This document shows, in pieces, positions 33,345 to 46,400 of a stretch of DNA of 64,000 nt. Positions within the stretch are counted from its first letter, which is position 1; each line of letters begins with the position of its first letter. Made by a program: the position numbers and the translations under genes. The notes under the pieces are model-generated. The model was given only the letters and a program-made list of their open reading frames with translations. It did not search any database and had not been told where the DNA came from. Origin of the DNA: Fistularia commersonii (taxonomy: Eukaryota; Chordata; Actinopteri; Syngnathiformes; Fistulariidae); assembly GCA_037954325.1 (NCBI GenBank), contig JBBMNZ010000009.1, forward strand, positions 12,494,501 through 12,558,500. The letters are read 5' to 3'.

Positions 33345-35395
33345 GTCGAAGGAGAGATTTGAAATGTCCCAGATGAAGAAGTCCGGACTCGCATTTATGA
33401 TGACACAACCGTCTTCGGAAGTCTTTGAAGATACCTGTCAAAGTGCAGATGAATGGTGTGTGTGAGTGTGTGTGTGTGTGTGTGTGTGCATGATCCATTG
33501 GAGCGCTCAATGGGTGTGATGAAATGTAATGACAAGGTCGTTATGTATCGAAACCAATGTCCCTTTGTTGTCTGAAGTAAAGTAAAACTGTGAAAGATTG
33601 TTGTTCTTTTATTTTAAGTATCCTTATAAAACGAAGCCTGACAATAATATTAGTTAAGGAGATTAGAAGCATCTCAACTGCTTGTGATTGATTGGGAAGA
33701 AATGGTGGAAGGTGGTCATATGTCACTTTTTTGGACTGGATAAAGTAAAATAAAATAAAAATAAAAACCAAATAACAGCATTGATTATTTGTGTTATTTT
33801 GGCTCACAATCAGACCGTCGTTGTAATTTTAATTGAAATGTGTTTTCTTATAGAGTGCAATAAATACAGTAAATCGAACACCTCCGGAAATTGCAATTTT
33901 TCATAAAATTTTGATTGATTTGATTTGAAACCCAAATACAGGTAAGTGAATGCTATTATAACGCAACCCATTTATATGTCATATGTCACTAAATTTACAG
34001 TCTACAGCTAAAAACAAACACAACAAACAATGTGAGTCAATTAACAACAAATAGTGAGCTGAGATCAAAATTAGATGTGTATCAAATAAATGATCAACAA
34101 TAGAGAAGAACATAATGATTTATGGTATAAAGTCATAAACCCCAAATGATTTTTCCAAGAATTAAAAATAATAATATCGGTAGCTTCATTTTAAACATGA
34201 TAAGCTTTTCTTTGAAGTCAGTGATATGTAATATGTCCTAAGGCTTTTACTGCGACACATTATGTAAAATGCTAAGAACTCAGTGCACAGTTGATGAAAG
34301 AAACAAGCGTGAACACAGAATCGATGGCAGCATCAAAAGACGTTTAAGGTCTGATTGCTGGTAAATTCAAAGACAATATGAACACTTGATGGAAGAAAAA
34401 AGGGATGAACTACAAAGCTTTGAACGCCTTTGATTAGGTAGAAGGAGAAAATGTGCAAATCGTCTTGAATGGATCTAGTTCTTATTAAGTGTACTGCTTT
34501 GGCGAGATCTGACGAGCTTTTCTCTCTGTTTCGAATTATATATTGATGATGGAGAAAGTATTGTGGGGGATGCAAGGCAGTTTTGAGATGCGTCATAACA
34601 ACTTGTCTCCACTGGGATACGCCAAAACACTATTGTCATGCATCACACTGCTATTTTAAAAGATTTGATTGGATTACATTAAAATGAAAATTATGATGAA
34701 TTAAACAAAACCACTTGTCTCACGGGCTCTCCGGGCGTTCTCCAGTCTTTAATACTGAGGCAGCCTACTGCGCATGCTCTATTCAAAACCGGAACGTATG
34801 ATAAACCTTTTTTAAGGAACGTATGATAAACATTTTTTTTAAGGAACGTATGATAAACATTTTTCAAGGAACGTAGGATAAACATGTTCGCACCCGAGTC
34901 GAGCAAACAGTCCAAACACCTAACTTGACTGCTTCCTCGCCCCTAAAAACCTAAATAAAACCTTCTTCAGACTACATTTTAATATAGTTTGTTTGTAATG
35001 TTTAATGAGTGTATAATATATAAGTTGCTTTTTAAAAAGTTCATGATTTGTAAAATCATTTTTAGGTGATTAGTTTTTATTTCTTCGTCGTGTGCGTCCT
35101 CTATTGACGGGCTGTCACAAACTTAGAAAATAAAGTTGATTTTTTTTTTTTTTTTGAGGATATCCTCATTTTAAATCATCGTATAGATTAATGACGCATG
35201 GGACACCGAGCCAATTTATATTCGGTAGTAATTTAAAGAGTAAAAAAACAGTCTTTTTGGTATAATCTTGTATTTGATTTTATTTTTCTTTATTTCGGAC
35301 GCACTGTCACGTCATCCCGCTTGCAGCAGCAAAGGCTTAATAAGGGCTCCCGTCTCAGCTGATACAGTTCATCCAGATGAGCGGCGCCGGACAGC
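33345..35395. other. Divergent intergenic region between the Nodal gene and the LRP gene
   Basis: Serves as upstream region for both divergently transcribed genes. Contains a (GT)n tract at about 33459-33487 just upstream of the Nodal start, AT-rich sequence, and the 26-bp tandem repeat at 34791-34886. No reading frame or RNA gene recognised. Confidence 0.6.
34791..34886. repeat. Four-copy tandem repeat, period 25-27 bp
   Basis: Copies start at 34791, 34816, 34843 and 34868, each beginning GGAACGTATGATAAAC and ending in a T-run of varying length (the last copy has GTAGG). Length differences are confined to the T-run. Confidence 0.85.
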
Positions 35396-37558
35396 ATGAC
35401 GCCACGCAAGCTTATTTATTGTATTTTATGGTACAGTCTGCAACTTTCTGCAGGTAAAATAAATGTACATACATGTGTATATTTATGTCAGGCCATACTA
35501 AATGTGTAACTTCATTAGCGTCCAGGTTTATGCGGTTTTATCTCCCCAGTGTGTTTGGTTTAATTGAAATTATCAAAAAGGAACTAAACACGATGGTGCT
35601 GATTGTAAGGCCGCACTCCGGTTGAGGTATAATAGTTCAAAAAAAGTCAGCTGAGAATGAGTCAACGCGACATCATTTCAAGGGGTTTTAAAGATGTTTT
35701 AAAACCTGTAGAAATACAGTTAAAACTATTTCCCCCCGTTTTGAACCGACTAAACAAACAGCTCTGTGGTGCTACCTGGCTAGCAAACGTAACCGTTTGA
35801 CCCCATGCTAATTACTTGCAGCTCCTGTCTGTGCTGCCACTTAACATGACCTGTAATGGATTTCATTCATGATTACTGCAATTAATTTTCTTATGCTTTT
35901 CTCACGCCTCCAGCGTATAATGAGTTTTTGTCTAATTTGTTGTCACCAACAAATGAAATAACTGTCAAGTCGGTAGGCCTCATTGTATGATTTGGCTTCA
36001 ATTATGTTGAAAATAAGGAAGTTTCACTTCCACTTTTTTTTTTTTTTTTTGAAACTGCTTCAGTTTGACCCTTGACCACTCCGGCAACTATTCTACGCTT
36101 TAACTTCCAGCCCCCCGGCTCGCTTTGTGTTACAGGCCAGATTTTAAAATGCCGAAATGGCCAGTGGCAATGCGATGATGGAAGCTGTGTCCCAGATTTC
36201 TGGAGATGTGATGGTGATGCGGACTGTCTGGATGGATCTGATGAGATGGACTGCATTGGTTAGTGTGGTGGACTCTGCTTTTAGCCATGAAGAGAGAAAA
36301 ATAAAAAATATCTATATATATGCTGATTTAAAAATTGCTTTGATTTCCCTCAATGTTTTTTTTTTCCCTGTTAATGCTGCTCTATATATTTTACCTCAAT
36401 CTCTATTTTCAGTGAGTCGTAGTACATAATCAGAGGACACAGTAATTTTTTTCAAGAAGTAATACCTTTCACAATATCCCACCCCTATGTTCCAAGAATG
36501 TCCGCCAGGTCAGGTTCGATGTGTGGACTCTGCAAGCTGTGTTGATGTTTCAGTCCAGTGTAGTGGACAAAGCCAGTGTCCAAATGGCTCTGATAACTGC
36601 ACTGTGACTGAGGACTGTTTGATGTCGGACTGGACCTGTCAAAACAGCATCTGTATCCCCAAAGAGCTGGTCTGCAATGGGCAGAATGACTGCCTTGATA
36701 ACTCTGATGAAGAGAACTGCGGTAAGAATGAAATGTTCCATTACTTGAAAATTAAAACCACCCCAAGATGGGAAGTAAGGGGTGGGAGGATTGTGATGTG
36801 GTATTACAGTGTAAATTTTCTGCTTTTGTCAGTTTTGTGTGGCAATGAGGAGATACAATGTCCTGACGGAAGATGTTTGTCTGCTGAAGAGAGGTGTGAT
36901 GGAAAAATTCATTGCTCAGATGCTAGTGATGAACCCATAACCTGTGGTACATTTCCATCTTTTTTCATATTAAAACTATGTGACAGTCAAATGGCAATTG
37001 TGAAATGGACTTCTGTCATGTTAAGCTGGGGTTTCATATTGCATCTTCTGCAGGTCGGATCTGCTCGATGAATAATGGGGGATGCAGCCATCTTTGTGTT
37101 GATCAACCCTGGGGGGTGTTGTGTGGCTGTCCCGATGGATATACTCTGTCTAATGGAACTGTCTGCAAAGGTGAGGGGCTGATTGTTCCACAAGCTTTTA
37201 CTCTCAAAAGTTAAACATTGTTTGTTTTTAAAAGTCCTGCGTAATGAATACATTAAACCCCCAGATAGTAAAATCAAGTCATATTTTTCTGGCCTATAAG
37301 GGCCATGAACCAAGATTGGTTCATATACAATTGTTAGAGCAAACATAAAGGGCCCTATAAGGACCTGCAGGTGTAATCATTTTTACAGTTGTGTGACTGA
37401 CAAGCTTCTAAAACTAGAACTCAATTTCTCCACAGATCTGGATGAATGTGCTGTCCCTTTTAGTTCATGTATGCATCGCTGTATCAACACAATTGGATCT
37501 TACTATTGCCAGTGTGAAGACGGTTTCACACTGGTTGACAGTTTTTGTCAATTTACAG
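35396..37558 (+). other. LRP gene: signal peptide, LDLa 1-4, EGF and calcium-EGF exons
   Basis: Exons 35396-35453 (signal peptide, [13 protein letters not shown]), 36136-36258 (LDLa1), 36497-36721 (LDLa2 and 3), 36833-36946 (LDLa4), 37054-37170 ([16 protein letters not shown]), 37436-37558 (calcium-binding [15 protein letters not shown]). All junctions are phase 1, as expected for shuffled extracellular modules. LDLa calcium motifs (DGSDE, NSDEE) are present. The acceptor at 36496 (ccaag) is a weaker match than the rest. Confidence 0.88.
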
Positions 37559-38907
37559 GTAGTATTTTTTCTTATGAGAACTGAATATTTTGAAAAAATT
37601 AAGCATTCATAGCCAAAAACACAGATGTCTTGTGTTGTAATGGTAGCTATTATTGCCATCGGCTGCATTAAAAAAAAAAAAAAAAAAAAACTTCTGTAGT
37701 GTTTTCTTATCCTTAAAGGATGAGTTTATACATTTCAAATTCAAATAATTTTGTGGTAATTTCTAATTTGAATGATTGAAGCAAGTTTACGAACAGCAAA
37801 AATGTACTAGTGTCTCAGGTGTATTTTTGCAAAACAACCCATGTTCTGTTTTCTGAAAATTATAAATGGATCCAGGTAATGCTACCAAACTGCTGATGGT
37901 GAACGGTGGATCTATTGGCCTCCTGAATGTAAAGTCACAAGAGCTGGAAATAATCCAAAACCTAAAGTTTGAGCCGGTGGCCTTGACATTTGACATTTCC
38001 CGAGGCTGGTACTACTGGGCTGACAACAAGGGGAGCATTTACAGAACTCAAGGGCAGAACATCTGGATGATCTATTCTGGTCGGCATAATTATTTTTCAC
38101 TTGTCTTAGCATTTACAGTAACCGCTAATTCTCTTTGTTGGAGATACAGATATTCATTCTGGGTCACATATGCTGGATAATTAATTGAATGTAATGACGG
38201 GCCTGCATGCATCCCATTAAACATGGGATTTCCCAAAATGATATCCGGACCAACCAATAGCAATGTGAACAATTTCACAACAGTCTGTGTACTACATTTG
38301 TAAGGAATGGCTATTTTCATGTCTTTCGAGGTTTTATGGAGGGGCAGATGGTTTATCTGTTAACTGATTGGTACCCTCCTTTGTATTAACATGGACAAAG
38401 TAATATATTTAATTTGGTATTTCTACAGTGAGTTTATAGAAAAGGACAAGGTACAATATACATTGTATGTTTATCTGATCAAATTTCCAAAAGTACTGGA
38501 AATGTAGAAATATTCGTAGATATTTTCACAGTGCTAGAATATACTTAAAAAAACACCAATTTGATGTGTAAATGTATTATTGAGGCATTTGGCACCTGAA
38601 CTTATTTATGTAAAAAGCAAATTAATGATTTTGACGCAGCTTTATTTAGTAGGCGGTCATGATTTTTCTTTTTACCCCTAACTCCTCCTATAGGAGAGCT
38701 TGGAATCAAAGGACTGGCTTGTGATTGGCTGAATGGAAACCTTTTCTGGACAAATCAGAGAACAGAGTCTATCTACATGCTGGCTGATGATGGGATAAGT
38801 TATACTTCAGTGTTGAGCAAAAACATCCGCCCGTCAGAGTTGGTACTTATACCTGTGGAGAGGTATGTCTCATTTTAATCCCCCCAGCCTCCAGAAGGCA
38901 GGGGACA

Positions 38908-38941
<34 letters not shown>

Positions 38942-40450
38942 TAATGAGACTTTGTAAGAGTTAATTCTCCAGACATGTCAGAAAACCTACATATGAATAC
39001 ACTAAAATGAAGAGATGAGATACCGGTGATGGAAATTCTTGGTCTCTACCTTGCAGTTCAATGTTTTGGATCAATACTGGCCCCAAAGAGAGGGTCACGA
39101 TAGAGAAGTCATGGATGGATGGGTCAGACAGACGCTCCCTGGCAGTGCTCACGGCTCAATCTGCCCATAGCCTGACTGCTGATGTGGCAGCCAGGAGGCT
39201 TTACTGGATCAGTGACTTCAAGAAGGCAAGGAGAAACTTTAAACTTATTTTCTAGTTTGGCACTCAGGCCGATAAAGTCTAGCACTGCTTTAAGATTTTA
39301 TGCTCCTGCACTAAAGAAAATGTGATCAATTAGTGGCATTCAGCAATTTAAAAAAAAAAAGCAAGCTTGTAGAATTGTGCTGTGTTAACACATTTTTAAG
39401 ATTAGTATGTAATTGTCTGTCTGTCTGCACTGTGCTGAAGCTGTTGTAAGAAAACTGCGCCGAATAAGGTTCCTCTGTGACCCGGAAAGTGATTGGCCAA
39501 TTTTCCAATCATGAAAAACCTATGGAAAATGAGACGTTCAAGTGTCCCAGACATTTTTTTTTCTCTGCGCTCTTACTTTTGCATGAACATAAAAGGGTTT
39601 AAAATAATGACCATGGTTGTTTGTCACTGGGTCTTCAATGTGCATCAGAGACACTTCTCTGGGTATAAACGGTTAGTTTGGATTATTTGGGGATTTTAGA
39701 GTTTTAATTTGTGTTCACCCAGGGGGATGCAGTTCATTAGTTGGTGTGAGAGAATAGGATGTTGAAAATGTGGTTAGATGGAGGAAGTTGCTTTGCTGTG
39801 GTCATCCCTGAAAGGAGAAGCTGAAAGAATAAGAATTGGTGTGTTTGTCTGATTCTGCAATTTATACGATGGTGAAAATTGAACTGAAATTTTAATTTTA
39901 ACATAACTCACTGTCGCATTTTGTTTTTGTAATTTCAGCCGTTAAATGGCAGGGTTGAGATTTCTCTACTTTTTGAGCAATATCTTCATAATATATAGGT
40001 AAAATATGAATCTTGCATAGATTAGGGACCAAAATTATTATTATTATTTTTTTAATGTATTTAGTGCCTAAAACCAATTTGGATTTCCTGGTTTTGTTAA
40101 CGCCATACTATAATCCCTGTCTTGCAATTGTATGCTACAAATCTCGATGTGAAGGCACTGTTGTGTATTGAGAAAATAGCATGTCATGACAAAATTAACT
40201 CAAGTATTCCTTTCAGTCTATAGAGACAGTGAAGGTGGATGGGACTGGTCGCTACACCTTCCCTGGACAATTCAATAGAAGACTTGCTGTGGGTCTTGCT
40301 GTATTTGACAGTACCTTCTTCTGGGTGGATGACAAAGGACTCTGGCGGGCTCCTCAGACCCAACTGAGCCAGAGGAAGTTCATCTGGAAGTCTATATTGC
40401 CAGTTTTTAAAATTTACCATGAGCTACAGCAGCCTCAAGGTGCAATGGGT

Positions 40451-40481
<31 letters not shown>

Positions 40482-43400
40482 TGCTGAAGCCGTTGTTTTC
40501 ATATTAATCTAAAATACTCTTAATTGGAAACCTGTTCACGCTGTCCTTGAGTAGAATAGATGCAACAATAGAATTTACAAGTTGTATAATGTTAATTGTT
40601 TTTCAACTATTCTTCAGAGATATACAACTTTTTTATGGAGAAAAATTTCTTGTCAATTAAGGTACTTCTGCATGTGTCAAGACTCCATGTCAAATGTGCT
40701 TGCTGACTAATAGCAAACCTAATGGATTCACGTGTGCTTGTCCGAAGTCCAAAGTGCAGTTGTTTGATGAGACATGTGACAGTAAGTTTTTATATTTTGT
40801 TTTTCCATTAAAAGTCTAAACCAAAGGGGGCCAAAGTTTTTGTTTGCTGTATTTCTAATTACTTTCATTATAGAAATTTGCTGCATCTACTTGACTTGTC
40901 TCACGCAGAATAATTTGTTCTGTGGGAACAGGAAGAAATGGTAACTAAAAAAAACTTGTATAAAAACCAGTAAATAATATAACTATTTATATCTTGGCCA
41001 TGGTCTATGTTCCAGTGTTTTGTTTTTTTCCTCCTGATTTTGGTTTGAATATATTCAAACCTTGTTTATGAATTTGAGTTTTTGTTGGTTCCCCCCCCCC
41101 CCCCCCCCCCTTGGCATATTCTGTCACTATGGGGTTAGCTTTCTGTAACGGTATACCATATCATGGCAGTCAGCATGAATGTATCTTTTTGTCCCACAGA
41201 TCCAAGGTTTCTATATGCAACCGTTGGCAATATCAACCTACTGGAGTTTAAAGAAGGAGAATATATTGACAAACGGCTCCTCATGTCCGACGACCGCATT
41301 TTATCATTTGATGTAGACTTTTCTAGAGACCTGCTGTACTGGAACAACCAAAGTGGTAATCTCAAATGCTCCAGCCTAATCCATGAAAAGATCAAGCTTG
41401 TGCCAATTCCTCTGCTGAGTAAGTAATATTTTTTTCGAAAGGTTATGAAAATATACATTGAGATTCTTATAGCTAGGTTTCTACTGTAAGTAATAAGGAT
41501 ATGTTGTCCATTGCTCACTTAATTAGCCTGATAAGGCATGACAGAGGGTCGTTGCTTTTTGTATTCTAGTCTTTTTAATAAAGGTTGACCAGAGGAGTGG
41601 AAATCTTTACTGGGTTTCCTTGGATCAAACCAGCATTGGTACCTCTAAAGCTGATAATCCTTACCCTGAGCAGTTGTACAAGACAACCCAAAAGATTCAA
41701 GACTTTTATCTTGACTGGTTGAGGGGTGAGATTCTATGGCTGGAGAAGGACCATATTCTCACCATGAGCATCAGGGGAGGCAACGTACGAGAGCTGCTGC
41801 GCTCAACAGGAGCGGTCCTTGGAACCATCACCTTTGATATCAGGGCAAATAGTTTGTTATGGAACTCAAAAGCGGGAGGTATGGGAGTCCGTTCTCACTT
41901 ACAATGTATAATGTAGCAGGGACATGTCAATAATTGCATGATGTGGCAAATTAACTTTCTGCTGCATTTCCTAAGGAGCACTTGTTTTCACTTTTATAGG
42001 CCTGATGACAATGAGTTTGGTTCAGGAGAGAAAACATGGAGCTGGAAGTAGATGGAATGTGTCCGGCTCTGTCATTAGTGCCTATGAGCCTTTCCTTTTG
42101 TCCTTTTCCAATAATGTCATGAAACTGTGGGATCGGCGTGATGGGGGGCTCATTGAATCTGTGCAAGTAGCACGATATGTGTCCAGTGCTATAGCTGCTC
42201 TCGGGGACATCGAAACAGGTTGGCCAAAGTTGTCTGAGAAAAGACATACATTCTGATAAATGTTAGTGTATTCAACATTTTGTTGTCTTTTTGTTTCAAC
42301 TAAGCTTTGTTGTGAACGCTTATTGTCGACTCATCTACAATTCATGTCCTAGGTTCCCTTGAACAGACTGTGACAAAAGCGAACATGAACTTGGCACCTG
42401 CGATGACCACTCCTGTCTTGCCTTCGTGCATCAGCCCCTCTGTGCTCTGTCCTCTTACTACTTTTCACATCTGCATTACGCCAAACCAGTTTTGCGACGG
42501 ACATAAGGACTGTCCCAATGGTTTTGATGAACAAACCTGTGTGAAAAGCTGTCCCTCTAAAAGTAGGTCATCAATTTGCTAATTCACTCTTGTATATGCA
42601 AGAGAAGCTTCATGGTGTTTTCCATACTCTCCTTACAGATGACTTTCGCTGCAAAGACAGTCGTAGCTGTGTTTCACAAAGTCTGGTGTGTGATGGGCGC
42701 TCACACTGCCATGATGGGTCCGATGAGGTCAACTGTCCAACTGTCGGTTCTTCTGCAGCTCCCGAAAACAGCCTGAGGTGTCGAACAGGCTCCAGACTGT
42801 GTCAGGATAGGACTGAGTGTGTGCTGCTCAGTCATGTCTGTGATGGAGAAATAGATTGTCAGGATGGATCTGATGAAGCCGGTTGTGGTGAGTTTTGATA
42901 CGGTTTCTTTTTCAGGTAGATGACCCATTGCTTGGAAGAGAAACCAAATACAGTGTTTTCAATATGGTAGTTTTAATGTTCAGTTTGAGGTGCAGTTAAC
43001 CTGATTTGACCTTGTGTAATATCTGTAGATGCCAAAGAGACCTCAGCTACCACTGTTGCAGGGGCTCCAAATTTATATCCATCTTCTCTGACTGTTGAAA
43101 CCTTCAAACAACCTACAACCCCACTCCTTTGCACCAGTCCCTCCTTTCTGTGCCCAGACTCCTCTTTATGTATCAAATCCACCCAGCTGTGTGATGGAAG
43201 GAGGAACTGTCCTGATGGATCTGACGAAAATTGTGTCAAAAGATGTCCCATTAAGAGTAAGCAGTCAAGCTTTCAGCAAATGTACTTTTTATGTGGTTTG
43301 GCACCTTTTTATAAACTAAATAAAACTGTTTGCTCTTTTGGTAAATAATGTATTCCTATACCTTCCATAGCTGACTTCCGCTGCCAGGACCGCCGTAGCT

Positions 43401-46400
43401 GTATTTCACAAAGTCTGGTGTGTGATGGGCGCTCACACTGCCACGATGGGTCAGATGAGGTCAACTGTCCTAGTATGGGTTCTCCAGCAGCTCCCGCAAA
43501 CACCTTGAGGTGTCGCGCAGGCTCTAGACTGTGTCAGGATGGGACTGAGTGTGTGCTCCTCAGTCATATATGTGATGGAGAAATAGATTGTCAGGATGGA
43601 TCTGATGAAGACGGTTGTGGTGAGTTTTGATAGTTTCTTTTTCAGGTTAATGTCACTTTGCTCGGAAAAATATTCACTGTTTCCAATAGGATAGTTAATT
43701 GTTAGTGAGTTTACCTGATCTGACCTTGTGTAATACTTGTAGGTGCCGAAGAGACTCCAACTGCCACTGTTGCTGAGATTCCAAATCTGTATCCATCACC
43801 GCAGCCTGTCGAAACCTTAAACCAACCTCCAACCCCGTCACCCTGTACCAGTCCCTCTTTTTTGTGCCCCGATTCCTCTTTATGTATCAAGTCAACCCAA
43901 CTGTGTGATGGAAGGAGGGACTGTCCTGATGGCTCTGATGAAAACTGTGTCAAAAGATGCCCCATTAAGAGTAAGCAGTCAAACTTGTAGCTATGAGCTT
44001 AATTTTTGTGATTTGGTACCTTTTTAATAAATAAAATGTTTAGGTCTTTGAGTAAAACCTGAAAAGTGTAATTTTCTTCCGAAATCTACTATAGCTGACT
44101 TCCGCTGCAAGGACCGTCGTAGCTGTGTTTCACAAAGTCTGGTGTGTGATGGGCGCTCAAACTGCCATGATGGGTCGGATGAGGTAAACTGTCCAAGTGT
44201 CAGTTCTCCTGTAACTCCTACAAACACCTTAAGGTGTCGCACAGGCTCCAGACTGTGTCAGGATGGGACTGAGTGTGTGCTCCTCAGTCATGTCTGTGAT
44301 GGAGAAAAAGATTGTCAGGACGGATCAGATGAAGATAGTTGCGGTGAGTTTAATATTTTTTTTTCAGGTTAAACTTCCAACTGCTTGGAGAAATATTCTC
44401 TTCAATCATCAAATAATCAGCCTTCAATGACATTGTGTAATATTCGTAGATGCAGGAGAGACTACAACTGTTGGAGGGATTTCAAATTATAAGCCATCTC
44501 CTCCACCTGTCACAACCTTCAAACAACCTCCAGCCCCGCCACTCTGCACTAGTCCCGCTGTTCTGTGTCCAGACTCATCTTTATGTATCAAGTCAACCCA
44601 GCTGTGTGATGGAAGGAGGGACTGCCCTGATGGATCAGATGAAAACTGTGTCAAAAGATGTTCCATTAAGAGTAAGCAGTCAAGCTTTTAGCAAGAATGT
44701 ACATTTTTGTGGTTTGGTACCTTATTATAAATTAAATACAACAGTAAGCTCTTTTAATTACAACTGAAAAAAATTAATTCCTCCACCGTCCGTAGCTGAC
44801 TTCCGCTGCAAGGACCGCCGTAGCTGTGTGTCACAAAGTCTGGTGTGTGATGGGCGCTCGCACTGCCATGATGGATCAGATGAGGTCAACTGTCCAAGTG
44901 TCAGTTCTCCTTTAGCTTCCACAAACACCTTGAGGTGTCGCACCGGCTCCAGACTGTGTCAGGACGGGACTGAATGTGTGCTCCTCAGTCATATATGTGA
45001 TGGAGAAAAAGACTGTCAGGATGGATCTGATGAAGATGATTGCAGTGAGTTTAGTATCTTTCAAGAGAAATTACCTGTTTGCAAAAGAAACGTTATCTTC
45101 AATCATAGAATGCAGAATTAACCTACTCTGACCTCATGTGTAATATTGTAGACGCAGGAGAAACTACAATTGTTGGAGAAATTCCACATTTTAAGCCATC
45201 CCCTCCACCTGTTGAACCCTCAAAACAACCTCTGACCCTGCCGCCATGCAACAGTCCATCCTTTTTGTGCCCGGACTCTTCTTTATGTATCAAATCAAGC
45301 CAGATATGTGATGGAAGGAGGGACTGCCCTGATGGATCTGATGAAAACTGTGTCAAAAGATGTCCTATGAAGAGTAAGCCTTCAAGCTTGTAGCTATGAT
45401 CTTGATTTTTGTGGTTTGGTACTTTTTATAGATTAAAACAGTTAGCTCTGTTAGTCACAGCTGAAAAAATAAGTAATTCCCACATCTTCCACAGCTGACT
45501 TCCGCTGCAAGGACCGCCGTAGCTGTGTTTCCCAAAGTCTGGTGTGTGATGGGCGCTCACACTGCCACGATGGATCAGATGAGGTCAACTGTCCAAGTGT
45601 CCGTTCTGCTGCAGCTTCCGCAAACACCTTGAGGTGTCGCACCGGCTCCAGACTGTGTCAGGACGGAACTGAGTGTGTGCTCCTAAGTCATGTCTGTGAT
45701 GGAGAAATAGATTGTCAGGATGGATCTGATGAAGACGGTTGCAGTGAGTTTAGTATCTTTCAAGAGAAATTAACGGTTTCCAAAAGAAATGTTCTCTTCA
45801 ATCATAGAATGCAAAATTAACCTATTCTGACATTGTGTAATATTGCAGAAGAGACTACGATTGTTGTAGAAATTCCACATTTGAAGTCATCTCCTCCACC
45901 TGTTGAAGCCTCAAAACAACCTCTGACCCTGCCCAGCTGCACCAGTCCATCCTTTTTGTGCCCAGACTCTTCTTTATGTATCAAGTCTGCCCAACTGTGT
46001 GATGGAAGGAGGGACTGCCCTGATGGATCTGATGAAAACTGTGTCAAAAGATGTCCGATGAAGAGTAAGCAGTCGAGCTTGTAGCTACGATCTTGACGTT
46101 TGTGGTTTGGTACTTTTTTCTAAATTAAAACTGTTAGCTCTTTTAGTCAAAGCTGAAAGATAAGTATTCCAACATCTTCCATAGCTGACTTCCGCTGCCA
46201 GGACCGCCGTAGCTGTGTTTCACAAAGTCTGGTGTGTGATGGGCGCTCACACTGCCATGATGGATCAGATGAGGTCAACTGTCCAAGCGTCCGTTCTGCT
46301 GCAGCTTCTGCAAACACCTTGAGGTGTCGCACAGGCTCCAGACTGTGTCAGGATGGGACGGAGTGTGTGCTCTTCAGTCATATATGTGATGGAGAGAGAG

